Below, piece by piece: positions 14,435 through 23,344 of a stretch of DNA of 64,000 nt. The stretch is from JBNFVY01 sp049943335 (GTDB taxonomy: Bacteria > Pseudomonadota > Alphaproteobacteria > Rhodobacterales > Rhodobacteraceae). A program made the translations under genes and the position numbers. The notes beneath the pieces are model-generated. The model did not search any database. It saw only the letters and a program-made list of their open reading frames with translations, and had not been told where the DNA came from. Positions within the stretch are counted from its first letter, which is position 1; every line of letters begins with the position of its first letter. The DNA lies in assembly GCF_049943335.1 (NCBI RefSeq), contig NZ_JBNFVY010000002.1, positions 355,121 through 419,120 on the forward strand, given 5' to 3'.

Positions 14435-17395
14435 ATGAACGACCAGAGCCCAAACGACGCTTTCCACGCCTCGAGCTTCATGCAGGGGCACAACGCGGAA
14501 TACCTCGACCAGCTTTATGCCCGATGGGCCAATGATCCGGGCGCGGTCGATGCGGCCTGGGCCGAATTCTTTGCCCAGCTCGGGGATGCGGAAACCGACG
14601 TCAAGGCCGAGGCCGCGGGCCCCAGCTGGGCGCGCACCGACTGGCCCCCCGTTCCCAGCGATGATCTGACCCAGGCGCTTGATGGCCAATGGGCCGAACC
14701 GGCTGTCGCAGCCGACAAGATCAAGAAAAAGGCCGCTGAAAAGGGCGTCGAAGTGACCGACGACCAGGTCAAACGCGCCGTTCTGGACAGTATCCGCGCG
14801 TTGATGATCATCCGCGCCTACCGCATCCGGGGCCACCTGATTGCCGATCTGGATCCGCTGGGCATGCGCAGCCAGGAACCCCACCCCGAACTGGACCCCA
14901 AGTCCTACGGGTTCACCGATAGCGACATGGACCGGCCGATCTTTATCGACCAGGTTCTGGGCCTTCAGGTCGCCACGATGCGCCAGATCATGGATATCGT
15001 GAAGCGCACCTATTGTGGCACGTTCGCGCTGCAATACATGCATATTTCCAACCCCGAAGAGGCCGGCTGGCTCAAAGAGCGGATCGAAGGCTATGGCAAG
15101 GAAATCAAGTTCACCCGCGAAGGCCGGCGCGCCATCCTGAACAAGCTGGTCGAAGCGGAAGGCTTTGAAAAGTTCTTGCACGTCAAGTACATGGGCACCA
15201 AACGCTTTGGCCTTGATGGCGGCGAAGCGCTGATCCCGGCGATGGAACAGATCATCAAGCGGGGCGGCAACCTGGGCGTCAAGGAAATCGTCATCGGCAT
15301 GCCCCACCGCGGGCGCCTGTCGGTTCTGGCCAATGTGATGGGAAAGCCCTACCGCGCCATTTTCAACGAATTCCAGGGCGGCAGCTTCAAGCCCGAAGAT
15401 GTCGATGGCTCAGGCGATGTGAAATACCACCTGGGGGCGTCATCCGACCGCACCTTTGACGATCACACCGTCCACCTGTCGCTGACCGCGAACCCCAGCC
15501 ACCTTGAGGCGGTGAACCCCGTCGTGCTGGGCAAGGCGCGCGCCAAGACCGATCAGGCGAACGATCCCGATCGCACCACGGTCATCCCGATCCTGCTGCA
15601 TGGCGATGCGGCCTTTGCCGGCCAGGGCGTCGTTGCGGAATGTTTCCAGTTGTCGGGCATTCGCGGCCACCGCACCGGCGGCACCATTCATATCGTGGTG
15701 AACAACCAGATCGGCTTTACCACCGCGCCGCATTTCAGCCGCACCTCGCCCTATCCGACTGACATCGCGCTGATGGTCGAAGCGCCGATCTTCCACGTGA
15801 ACGGGGACGATCCCGAAGCGGTGGTGCACGCTGCCAAGGTGGCCACCGAATTTCGCCAGAAATTCCACAAAGACGTGGTCATCGACATTTTCTGCTATCG
15901 CCGCTTTGGTCACAACGAAGGCGACGAGCCGATGTTCACCAACCCGCAGATGTACAAGAACATCAAGCGGCACAAGACCACGCTGCAGCTTTATACCGAA
16001 CGTCTGGTGGCCGACGGGCTGATCCCCGAGGGCGAAATCGAAGACATGAAGGCCGCCTTTCAAAGCCGCCTGAACGACGAATTCGAAGCTGGCAAGGAAT
16101 TCAAGCCCAACAAGGCCGACTGGCTGGATGGCCGTTGGAGCCATCTGAACCGCGAAGGCGAAGAATACCAGCGCGGCCAGACGGCGGTAAAGGAAACCAC
16201 CATCCGCGAAATCGCCGACGCGCTGACCCGCGTGCCCGATGGTTTTGACATCCACAAGACGGTGGTGCGCCAGCTTGCGGCCAAGAAAGAAATGTTCACA
16301 TCCGGCACCGGGATTGACTGGGCCACGGGTGAAGCCCTGGCCTTTGGGTCATTGCAGCTGGAAGGCTACCCGGTGCGTCTGGCCGGTCAGGACAGCACGC
16401 GCGGCACGTTCAGCCAGCGCCACAGCGCCTTTGTCAACCAGTCCACCGAAGAACGCTATTACCCGCTCAACAACATCCGCGAGGGTCAGGCCCGCTACGA
16501 GGTCATCGATTCGATGCTGTCGGAATACGCGGTTCTGGGGTTCGAATACGGCTATTCGCTGTCGGAACCCAACGCGCTGGTGTTGTGGGAAGCGCAGTTC
16601 GGCGATTTCGCCAACGGCGCGCAGATCATGTTCGACCAGTTCATCAGCTCGGGCGAACGCAAGTGGCTGCGCATGTCGGGTCTGGTGATGCTGCTGCCGC
16701 ACGGGTTCGAAGGCCAGGGGCCGGAACATTCGTCGGCGCGCCTTGAGCGGTTCCTGCAGATGAGCGCCGAAGACAACTGGATCGTTGCCAACTGCACCAC
16801 CCCGGCGAACTATTTCCACATCCTGCGCCGCCAGCTGCACCGGTCCTATCGCAAGCCGCTGGTGATGATGACGCCGAAATCCCTGCTGCGCCACAAGCTG
16901 GCGGTCAGCGATCTGAAGGATTTCACCGAAGGGTCGTCCTTTCACCGCGTGCTGTGGGACGATGCGGACCGCGACAATGGCACCGGCCGCTCGCCCACCA
17001 AGCTGAAGGAAGACGCCGATATCCGCCAGGTCGTGATCTGCTCGGGCAAGGTTTACTACGACCTGCTCGAAGAACGCGACGCGCGCGGCATTGACGATGT
17101 CTACATCCTGCGCCTGGAACAGTTCTATCCTTTCCCCGCGCTCAGCCTTGTCAAAGAACTGGAAAGGTTCAAGAAATCCCAGGTTGTCTGGTGCCAGGAA
17201 GAACCCAAGAACCAGGGCGGCTGGAGCTTTGTCGAACCCAACATCGAATGGGTTCTGACGCGGATCAAATCCAAGCACACCCGCCCCCGCTACGCCGGAC
17301 GCGCGCCGTCGGCGTCGCCCGCAACCGGTCTGGCCAGCCAGCACAAAGCCCAACAAGCCGCGCTCGTGAATGATGCGCTGACCATCGAAGGATAA
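14435..17395 (+). CDS. sucA: 2-oxoglutarate dehydrogenase E1 component
   Basis: Thiamine-diphosphate E1 of the 2-oxoglutarate dehydrogenase complex, 986 residues. The N-terminal SucB-docking segment (FMQGHNAEYLDQLYARW) is followed by the ThDP domain with GMPHRGRLSVL, the metal motif GDAAFAGQG then NNQIGFTT, and RRFGHNEGDEP. The transketolase-like C-terminal domain carries the E-FxQRH active-site region (TFSQRHSAF) and HGFEGQGPEHSSARLER. It is placed after sucCD and 4 nt before sucB, so E1 and E2 are produced together. All catalytic regions look intact. Confidence 0.98.
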   Translation: MNDQSPNDAFHASSFMQGHNAEYLDQLYARWANDPGAVDAAWAEFFAQLGDAETDVKAEAAGPSWARTDWPPVPSDDLTQALDGQWAEPAVAADKIKKKAAEKGVEVTDDQVKRAVLDSIRALMIIRAYRIRGHLIADLDPLGMRSQEPHPELDPKSYGFTDSDMDRPIFIDQVLGLQVATMRQIMDIVKRTYCGTFALQYMHISNPEEAGWLKERIEGYGKEIKFTREGRRAILNKLVEAEGFEKFLHVKYMGTKRFGLDGGEALIPAMEQIIKRGGNLGVKEIVIGMPHRGRLSVLANVMGKPYRAIFNEFQGGSFKPEDVDGSGDVKYHLGASSDRTFDDHTVHLSLTANPSHLEAVNPVVLGKARAKTDQANDPDRTTVIPILLHGDAAFAGQGVVAECFQLSGIRGHRTGGTIHIVVNNQIGFTTAPHFSRTSPYPTDIALMVEAPIFHVNGDDPEAVVHAAKVATEFRQKFHKDVVIDIFCYRRFGHNEGDEPMFTNPQMYKNIKRHKTTLQLYTERLVADGLIPEGEIEDMKAAFQSRLNDEFEAGKEFKPNKADWLDGRWSHLNREGEEYQRGQTAVKETTIREIADALTRVPDGFDIHKTVVRQLAAKKEMFTSGTGIDWATGEALAFGSLQLEGYPVRLAGQDSTRGTFSQRHSAFVNQSTEERYYPLNNIREGQARYEVIDSMLSEYAVLGFEYGYSLSEPNALVLWEAQFGDFANGAQIMFDQFISSGERKWLRMSGLVMLLPHGFEGQGPEHSSARLERFLQMSAEDNWIVANCTTPANYFHILRRQLHRSYRKPLVMMTPKSLLRHKLAVSDLKDFTEGSSFHRVLWDDADRDNGTGRSPTKLKEDADIRQVVICSGKVYYDLLEERDARGIDDVYILRLEQFYPFPALSLVKELERFKKSQVVWCQEEPKNQGGWSFVEPNIEWVLTRIKSKHTRPRYAGRAPSASPATGLASQHKAQQAALVNDALTIEG

Positions 17396-17399
17396 CGAA

Positions 17400-18932
17400 A
17401 TGTCTGTTGAAGTCCGTGTCCCCACCCTGGGTGAAAGCGTCACCGAAGCCACCGTCGCCACCTGGTTCAAGCAACCCGGCGATACCGTGGCCGTCGACGA
17501 AATGCTGTGCGAACTGGAAACCGACAAGGTGACCGTCGAAGTGCCATCGCCCGCCGCCGGCGTGCTGGGGGAAATCGTCGTCGCCGAAGGCGAAACCGTG
17601 GGCGTCGATGCGCTGCTGGCCACGCTGACCGAAGCGGGCGAAGGGGGCAAAGCCGCGCCCAAACCTGCCGAAACCGCCAAACAGGCCCCCGCGCAAAGCG
17701 CCAGCCAGGACGCCGCGCAGATCGACGTCATGGTGCCCACGCTGGGCGAAAGCGTCACCGAAGCCACCGTCAGCACCTGGTTCAAGGCGGTGGGCGACAC
17801 CGTCGCGCAGGACGAAATGCTGTGCGAGCTGGAAACTGACAAGGTGTCGGTCGAAGTGCCCGCCCCCGCCAGCGGCACGCTCAGCGAAATCATCGCCGCC
17901 GAAGGCGAAACCGTGCAAGCCGACGCCAAGCTGGCGGTGATCAGTTCGGGCGACGGCGCGGCCGCTTCGGCCCCCGCCGCCGCGCCCGCCACCGCCGCGC
18001 CTGCCGGGGCCACGGACACTGCAACCGCGGGCAACAAAGACGTGGAAAACGCGCCCTCGGCCAACAAGATGATGGCCGAAAAGGGCATCGATCCCAGCAC
18101 CGTTCAAGGGTCGGGCCGTGACGGTCGGATCATGAAGGAAGACGTGATGAAGGCCGCCAGCAAACCGGCCGCATCCCCTGCCCCTGCCGCCCCGGCGGCT
18201 GCGCCCCGCGCCCCGGTATCGGCCGACGACGCCGCGCGCGAGGAACGGGTCAAGATGACCCGCCTGCGCCAGACCATCGCGCGCCGGCTCAAGGATGCGC
18301 AGAACACCGCCGCCATGCTCACCACCTTCAACGAGGTGGACATGAAAGCGGTCATGGACCTGCGCAGCACCTACAAGGGCGAATTTGAAAAGAAACACGG
18401 CGTGCGCCTGGGCTTTATGTCGTTCTTCACCAAGGCGTGCGTGCATGCGCTCAAGGAAGTCCCCGAGGTGAACGCCGAAATCGACGGCACCGACGTGGTC
18501 TACAAGAATTTCGTGCACATGGGCATCGCCGCAGGCACCCCGCAGGGTCTGGTCGTGCCGGTGATCCGCGACGTTGACGCGATGTCCTTTGCCGAAATCG
18601 AAAAGGCCATCGCCGACAAGGGCCGCCGCGCGCGCGACGGCAAACTGTCGATGGCCGAAATGCAGGGCGGCACCTTTACCATTTCGAACGGCGGCGTCTA
18701 CGGATCGCTCATGTCGTCGCCGATCCTGAACCCGCCGCAGTCGGGCATCCTTGGCATGCACAAGATCCAGGACCGCCCCATGGTCGTTAACGGCGAAATC
18801 GTCATCCGCCCGATGATGTATCTGGCGCTCAGCTATGACCACCGCATCGTCGACGGCAAAGGCGCCGTCACCTTCCTGGTGCGCGTCAAGGAAGCGCTGG
18901 AAGACCCGCAGCGCCTGCTGATGGATCTGTAA
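17400..18932 (+). CDS. sucB: Dihydrolipoyllysine succinyltransferase (E2) with two lipoyl domains
   Basis: E2 core of the 2-oxoglutarate dehydrogenase complex, 510 residues. Two lipoyl domains are present (about 2-77 and 107-182), with lipoylation sites Lys43 and Lys148 in the repeated ETDKV motif. Enteric SucB has one. Ala/Pro-rich linkers follow each, then the E1/E3-binding domain (NKMMAEKGIDPSTVQGSGRDGR) at about 220-255. The catalytic acyltransferase domain ends with SYDHRIVDGKGAV, which contains the active-site His and Asp. The upstream gene is sucA; lpdA (E3) lies 950 nt downstream. Confidence 0.97.
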   Translation: MSVEVRVPTLGESVTEATVATWFKQPGDTVAVDEMLCELETDKVTVEVPSPAAGVLGEIVVAEGETVGVDALLATLTEAGEGGKAAPKPAETAKQAPAQSASQDAAQIDVMVPTLGESVTEATVSTWFKAVGDTVAQDEMLCELETDKVSVEVPAPASGTLSEIIAAEGETVQADAKLAVISSGDGAAASAPAAAPATAAPAGATDTATAGNKDVENAPSANKMMAEKGIDPSTVQGSGRDGRIMKEDVMKAASKPAASPAPAAPAAAPRAPVSADDAAREERVKMTRLRQTIARRLKDAQNTAAMLTTFNEVDMKAVMDLRSTYKGEFEKKHGVRLGFMSFFTKACVHALKEVPEVNAEIDGTDVVYKNFVHMGIAAGTPQGLVVPVIRDVDAMSFAEIEKAIADKGRRARDGKLSMAEMQGGTFTISNGGVYGSLMSSPILNPPQSGILGMHKIQDRPMVVNGEIVIRPMMYLALSYDHRIVDGKGAVTFLVRVKEALEDPQRLLMDL

Positions 18933-19213
18933 GCCAATGCCGGCCACGCGTCATGCACCCATGTCGGCGGGCCGCGCCCGTCCCGCAGGGGGGCGTGACG
19001 CGGCCCGCGCCGCAGGGGCCGTCCAAAGCCGCCGACCCGGGGTTTCGCCGGGTGTTGCAAAGGCGCGCATGATCCGCACGCTTGCAGGGCCAGGATTTTG
19101 CACTAATCATTTGCCGCGCAGCGCCGTTGTGCCTGTTACCGCCATCGCCACCCCCATCGCGAACGACAGAACATACCGGTCCCACACCCCCCGTTGACCT
19201 CCAGGAGCTACGC

Positions 19214-19609
19214 ATGACCGCAGATCTTACCGCCCTCGCCCTCGCCGGCCTTGTCCACATCATTTATTTCCTGTTCTTCTCGGTGCGTGCGAACCGCGAA
19301 CTTGACCTGGACTATGCGCTCGGCCCGCGCGACGGCACCCCCAGCCGCGAACCCAGCAACATCACCGCCCGCCTTGGCCGCGCCTATGACAATTCGGCCG
19401 CCATGTTCGGTCTCTTTGCCGGGGCCGTCCTGCTCATCGCCGTTTCGGGCCAGCCCAGCACTATCACCGCAGTCCTGTCCTGGGCCTATGTCGTGTTGCG
19501 CGTGCTTTACACCCCGGCCTACATGCTTGGCCTGACCCCGTGGCGCAGCGTGTTCTGGATCGGTTGCCTGATCTGCTGCGCCGGGCTCTATATCGCGGCG
19601 CTGGTCTGA
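19214..19609 (+). CDS. MAPEG-family membrane protein
   Basis: 131 residues with four hydrophobic helices and the MAPEG pattern: an N-terminal helix then VRANRELDLDYALGPRD, followed by ARLGRAYDNSAAMFGLFAG (the RxxRAxxNxxE-like segment, here with Asn-Ser-Ala), then a Tyr-rich third helix (YVVLRVLYTPAYMLG). MAPEG proteins are membrane glutathione/eicosanoid enzymes in eukaryotes; bacterial members are mostly uncharacterised. The start at 19214 has CCAGGAGC 7 nt upstream. Its place between sucB and lpdA is odd for its presumed function, and co-transcription with lpdA is possible. Confidence 0.85.
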   Translation: MTADLTALALAGLVHIIYFLFFSVRANRELDLDYALGPRDGTPSREPSNITARLGRAYDNSAAMFGLFAGAVLLIAVSGQPSTITAVLSWAYVVLRVLYTPAYMLGLTPWRSVFWIGCLICCAGLYIAALV

Positions 19610-19706
19610 TGCGCCGACTGGGTCAAGATACCCCGGGGGGCCCGGCGCACCAGCGCCGCGCGCGGCCTTGCCCCACCCCCCGGCCCGACCCGGCCCGGCG
19701 CCCAAC

Positions 19707-19844
19707 GACATGCCCGACAACATGCCCGACACTTTGTCCGACACATGAGCCGACACTTTGTCCGACACTTGGCCCGACAGGTGTCCGACGCAGATCCGAC
19801 AGTTTGCCGACGCCTAGCAGACGTTTTGCAGACGCTGTGCAGAC
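19707..19844 (+). repeat. Periodic GAC repeat array upstream of lpdA
   Basis: Thirteen units each end in CCGAC, ACGAC or CAGAC. The final C falls at 19709, 19718, 19730, 19742, 19754, 19766, 19778, 19789, 19800, 19811, 19822, 19833 and 19844, so the period is 12 bp for five steps and then 11 bp for six. Typical units are ACTTTGTCCGAC, AGTTTGCCGAC and GCTGTGCAGAC. The array ends 38 nt before lpdA. A second array with two identical 11-mers lies between rpoA and rplQ (47042-47126). Function unknown. Confidence 0.85.
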
Positions 19845-19882
19845 CTGGATTTTTACCCGTTTCCATACCCAAGGAGTGACCC

Positions 19883-21271
19883 ATGGCATCCTATGACGTC
19901 ATCATCATCGGCGCAGGCCCCGGCGGCTATGTCAGCGCCATCCGCTGCGCGCAGCTGGGCCTGAAGACTGCGATCGTCGAAGGCCGTGATACGCTGGGCG
20001 GCACCTGCCTGAACGTGGGCTGCATCCCGTCCAAAGCGCTGCTGCATGCCACCCATATGCTGCACGAGGCCGAGCACAATTTTGCCGCCATGGGCCTGAA
20101 GGGCAAATCGCCCAGCGTCGATTGGAAACAGATGCTGGCCTACAAGGATGACGTGATCAGCCAGAACACCGGCGGCATCGAATTCCTTATGAAAAAGAAC
20201 AAGATAGACTGGCTGAAAGGCTGGGCATCGATCCCCGAAAAGGGCAAGGTCAAAGTGGGCGACGACCTGCACGAGGCCAAGAATATCGTGATCGCGTCGG
20301 GGTCCGAACCCAGCGCCCTGCCGGGCATTGAAATCGACGAAAAGGTTGTCGTGACCTCGACCGGCGCGCTGGAGCTGCCGAAGGTGCCGAAGAAAATGGT
20401 CGTGATCGGCGCGGGCGTGATCGGGCTGGAACTGGGCAGCGCCTACAAGCGATTGGGCGCCGAGGTGACAGTGGTGGAATACATGGATACCATCACCCCC
20501 GGCATGGACGCCGATGTCCAGCGTACCTTCCAGAAAATCCTGACAGGTCAAGGGCTTGAATTCGTTCTGGGCGCCGCGGTGCAAAAAGTCGACGCCACGA
20601 AAACCAAGGCCAAGGTGACCTACAAGCTCAAGAAAGACGACAGCGAACACACCGTGGACGCCGATGTGGTTCTGGTCGCTACGGGGCGCAAACCCTTTAC
20701 CGACGGGCTTGGCCTGGCCGATCTGGGTGTCAAGATGTCCGAGCGCGGTCAAATCGCCGTCGGCAAGGATTATCAGACCAATATCAATGGCATATACGCC
20801 ATCGGCGACGTGATCGAAGGCCCGATGCTGGCCCACAAGGCCGAAGACGAAGGCACCGCCGTGGCCGAAATTCTGGCCGGTCAGCACGGCCATGTGAACT
20901 ACGGCGTGATCCCCGGTGTGGTCTATACCACGCCCGAGGTTGCCACCGTCGGCGCCACCGAAGCCGCGCTGAAATCCGAAGGGCGCAAGATCAAGGTCGG
21001 TAAATTCTTCTTCATGGGCAACGCCCGCGCCAAGGCAGTCCACCAGGGCGAAGGCTTCGTCAAGATCATCACCGACGCGCAAACCGATCGCGTTCTGGGC
21101 GCCGCCATCATTGGCCCCGCCGCCGGCGAGCTGATCCACGAAATCTGCGTGGCCATGGAATTCGGGGCCGCTGCCGAAGATATCGCGCGCACCTGCCACG
21201 CACACCCCACCTATTCCGAAGCCGTGCGCGAAGCGGCACTGGCCTGCGGCGACGGGGCAATCCACGCCTGA
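19883..21271 (+). CDS. lpdA: Dihydrolipoyl dehydrogenase (E3)
   Basis: FAD-dependent E3 reoxidising lipoyl groups of the 2-oxoglutarate complex and possibly other 2-oxoacid complexes. 462 residues. FAD fold IIIGAGPGGYVSAIR starts at residue 7. The redox disulfide is Cys42-Cys47 (GGTCLNVGCIPSK), the NAD fold is VVIGAGVIGLELG, and the catalytic base pair is His441/Glu446 in HAHPTYSE. The start at 19883 follows AAGGAG 8 nt upstream. The untranslated leader contains the periodic GAC array, so translation or transcript stability of E3 may be separately controlled. Confidence 0.97.
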   Translation: MASYDVIIIGAGPGGYVSAIRCAQLGLKTAIVEGRDTLGGTCLNVGCIPSKALLHATHMLHEAEHNFAAMGLKGKSPSVDWKQMLAYKDDVISQNTGGIEFLMKKNKIDWLKGWASIPEKGKVKVGDDLHEAKNIVIASGSEPSALPGIEIDEKVVVTSTGALELPKVPKKMVVIGAGVIGLELGSAYKRLGAEVTVVEYMDTITPGMDADVQRTFQKILTGQGLEFVLGAAVQKVDATKTKAKVTYKLKKDDSEHTVDADVVLVATGRKPFTDGLGLADLGVKMSERGQIAVGKDYQTNINGIYAIGDVIEGPMLAHKAEDEGTAVAEILAGQHGHVNYGVIPGVVYTTPEVATVGATEAALKSEGRKIKVGKFFFMGNARAKAVHQGEGFVKIITDAQTDRVLGAAIIGPAAGELIHEICVAMEFGAAAEDIARTCHAHPTYSEAVREAALACGDGAIHA

Positions 21272-21296
21272 CACGACACCTTCGGACAACCGCCTA

Positions 21297-21334
21297 AACC
21301 CCCGTTCGCTGTGCCCAGCGCGCGGGGGTTTTTT
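21297..21334 (+). terminator. Terminator after lpdA
   Basis: AACCCCCG (21297-21304) pairs with CGGGGGTT (21323-21330), with an inner CGCTG/CAGCG stem and six T residues at 21329-21334. It closes the suc/lpd region 25 nt after the lpdA stop. Confidence 0.88.
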
Positions 21335-21758
21335 CATGAAAAGCAGCCTGTTAGGGGGTCTGCCACAGGCGCCGGTCGCCTGCCGCCCCCGCGTTCAGAA
21401 AGGACACCCCATCGCGATGGCAGCGTCTGCTGGCTTGGTGCAACGATGGCAAGTCACCCCCTCGCCCCCGCGCCGCGAGCGGCGAAACCGCGCGGGGCGC
21501 AGACCTATTGTGCGGGCCGATACTGTGGGTGGTTTGTCATCCGAATCGCGGCTCTGTTCATCCGCCTGATGCAGGGAAACCGGGCGCGGCGCGACCGCAC
21601 GGGGCTGCTGGCGCATCATGGTAAAGGCACGGAAAGCTGTCCGGTTTTATGCCCGATCGTTGGCATCGTTCGGCGCGCGCTGGCGAACGCAGCGTTTGAA
21701 ACGGGACAGCGGCTGTCCGAATAGTGCATTGCGGCACAAAACGCACCACGGGCGGAAT
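21335..21758. other. Intergenic region between lpdA terminator and gntR gene
   Basis: About 420 bases in which I see no gene. The frames on both strands are Arg/Pro/Ala-rich, mutually overlapping and lack motifs or ribosome sites. No tRNA, repeat array or terminator for the convergent gntR gene is evident. Confidence 0.5.
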
Positions 21759-22424
21759 TCAGCCCAGAAGCATCCGCAGCCCCTGCGTCACATCCGTGCG
21801 CACCGCAAGGCGCAATCCCGGCTCGTCGCCCGCGCGCAGCGCCGCGACAATCAGGCGGTGATTTTGGGGAACTTCGGTGCGCTGCAACCGTCCGTAGAGT
21901 TTTCGCATCGTCGGACCCAGTTGCAGCCAGACGGTTTCTGCCATGGCAAGCATGGCCGGGGCCTGCGCGCGCAGGTACAGCGTGCGGTGAAAATCCAGGT
22001 TCGCGCGGATATAGCCCACCGCGTCCTGCTTGGCGACGACTTCGGCGATTTGCCGGTTTGCCGCCTCTAACCGATCGATCAGCGCCATATGCGCGCGTGG
22101 CAGGGCGCGACCGGCCAGTTCGGGTTCCAGAAGGGCGCGCAGGGCGGCCAATTCCTCAATCCGTTCATTCGACAGCTCGGGCGTGGAAACGCGCCCCGAA
22201 GACGACAGTTTCAACGCCCCCTCGGCGACCAGACGGCGCACCGCTTCGCGCGCCGGAGTCATGGATACGTCGAATTCTTTGCCGATACCGCGCAGGGTCA
22301 GCGCTTTGCCGGGGACCAGTTCACCGTGCATGATCTGACCGCGCAGCGCGCGATAGACCCTGTCGTGGGCCACCTGTGGCGGGCCTGCGGCGTCAAGGCC
22401 AGTGCGGGGGGATTGGATCAGCAT
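21759..22424 (-). CDS. GntR-family transcriptional regulator (FCD domain)
   Basis: 221 residues: an N-terminal winged helix (about 17-80: VYRALRGQIMHGELVPGKALTLRGIGK, helix 2/3 FDVSMTPAREAVRRL) followed by an all-helical FCD ligand-binding domain (about 90-215). Acidic/His residues for metal-dependent carboxylate sensing may be present (DFHRTLYLRA). FadR-subfamily regulators commonly sense organic acids and bind short inverted repeats. It is a positional candidate for the TGTGATCACA sites because it borders the TCA genes, but this is inference. Its own upstream shows no copy of the site. Confidence 0.9.
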   Translation of the reverse strand: MLIQSPRTGLDAAGPPQVAHDRVYRALRGQIMHGELVPGKALTLRGIGKEFDVSMTPAREAVRRLVAEGALKLSSSGRVSTPELSNERIEELAALRALLEPELAGRALPRAHMALIDRLEAANRQIAEVVAKQDAVGYIRANLDFHRTLYLRAQAPAMLAMAETVWLQLGPTMRKLYGRLQRTEVPQNHRLIVAALRAGDEPGLRLAVRTDVTQGLRMLLG

Positions 22425-22459
22425 GGGCCCTTATGCGCGCCCTGACGGCGCTTGGTCAA

Positions 22460-23149
22460 TCATTTGAAATTCCAGCGATGCAATGCGTGCCCATCCGTAC
22501 GCAGCCATGTCCGTGTGGCAGCGTGTTCGGGAAAGACGCTCTGGACGACATCCCAGAACGCGGCTGAATGGTTCATTTCAACGCGATGCGCGACCTCGTG
22601 GGCCGCGACATAGGCCAGCACTTCGGCGGGGGCCATGATCAGGCGCCACGAATACATCAGGTTGCCATCGGCCGAACAGGACCCCCACCGCGATCGTGTA
22701 TCGCGCAGGGTGATCCGCCCGATATCCACCCCAAGCGCGCGCGCGTATCTGACCGACGCGTCCGTCAAATGCACCCGCGCCTGCAGCTTCAAGAACGCGG
22801 CGACGCGGGCAGGCACCATCGCATCGCGTGGGGGGACGATCATGGCACCGTCCTGCAGTTTGGCCGAACGCACCCGTCCTGCGATGATCGGCACATCCAT
22901 ACCGCGAAAGGGGATCACGCCGCCAATGCCCGGCGTTTGCGCTTGCGCCTGCTGCGCCAGGTTTTGCCGAATCCAGGGTTCTTTCTGGCGCGCAAAGTCC
23001 ATTGCTTCGGTCTCGGGCGTCCAGTTCGGCAGCGATAATGTCACCCGCCCATCCAGGCGTGACACACGCAGCGAAATGCGGCGCGCGCGACCAGAGCGTC
23101 GCAGCAAGATGGGAATCGGGGGATCGCCCGGAAGTATAGCCTGTGTCAT
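22460..23149 (-). CDS. YgjP-like zinc metalloprotease
   Basis: 229-residue YgjP/WLM-type metallopeptidase. The zinc motif HEVAH (in VAAHEVAHRVEMNHSAAFW) carries the two His ligands and catalytic Glu, with a third His downstream in MNHS. The upstream LRDTRSRWGSCSADGNLMYSWRLIMAP is diagnostic for the family. The N-terminal part (RRSGRARRISLRVSRLDGRVTLSLP) is also typical. The start at 23149 is chosen because the in-frame extension contains the 12-bp repeats and no conserved sequence. Physiological substrates are unknown. It faces the TIGR02300 gene divergently. Confidence 0.9.
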   Translation of the reverse strand: MTQAILPGDPPIPILLRRSGRARRISLRVSRLDGRVTLSLPNWTPETEAMDFARQKEPWIRQNLAQQAQAQTPGIGGVIPFRGMDVPIIAGRVRSAKLQDGAMIVPPRDAMVPARVAAFLKLQARVHLTDASVRYARALGVDIGRITLRDTRSRWGSCSADGNLMYSWRLIMAPAEVLAYVAAHEVAHRVEMNHSAAFWDVVQSVFPEHAATRTWLRTDGHALHRWNFK

Positions 23150-23167
23150 GCCTCTGGGACCTGTATC

Positions 23168-23203
23168 CTGATCGCTTATCTGATCGCATATCTGATTGCA
23201 GAC
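23168..23203 (+). repeat. Three 12-bp direct repeats upstream of the ygjP-like gene
   Basis: CTGATCGCTTAT, CTGATCGCATAT and CTGATTGCAGAC lie head-to-tail at 23168, 23180 and 23192, immediately before the ygjP-like start and inside a divergent promoter region. They could be operator sites, or remnant coding sequence, since they encode a CNQI-CDQI-SDQ-like repeat in the extended frame. Confidence 0.5.
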
Positions 23204-23344
23204 AGGATACCGCAAAACCCCGCGCGCCTGCCAGCCCCGCCGGTCTGGTTCGGCCAGTTGTCCGGAAAGCCTTTGACTTACCTTCGCGCTTGTGGCAATG
23301 CCGCGCGGCAATCCTTCAGTTCGAGATGACGAAAGAGGTATCCG

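Noticed and set aside
17265..18947. 560-codon frame opposite sucB
   Set aside because: Antisense shadow; the His/Gly/Arg-rich composition mirrors the lipoyl linkers of sucB.
19707..19844. Possible CRISPR array
   Set aside because: Units are 11-12 bp with variable sequence; there are no 24-40 bp repeats, no unique spacers and no cas genes nearby.
21311..21724. Possible gene after lpdA
   Set aside because: The start lies inside the terminator, composition is low-information and no homology pattern is recognised.
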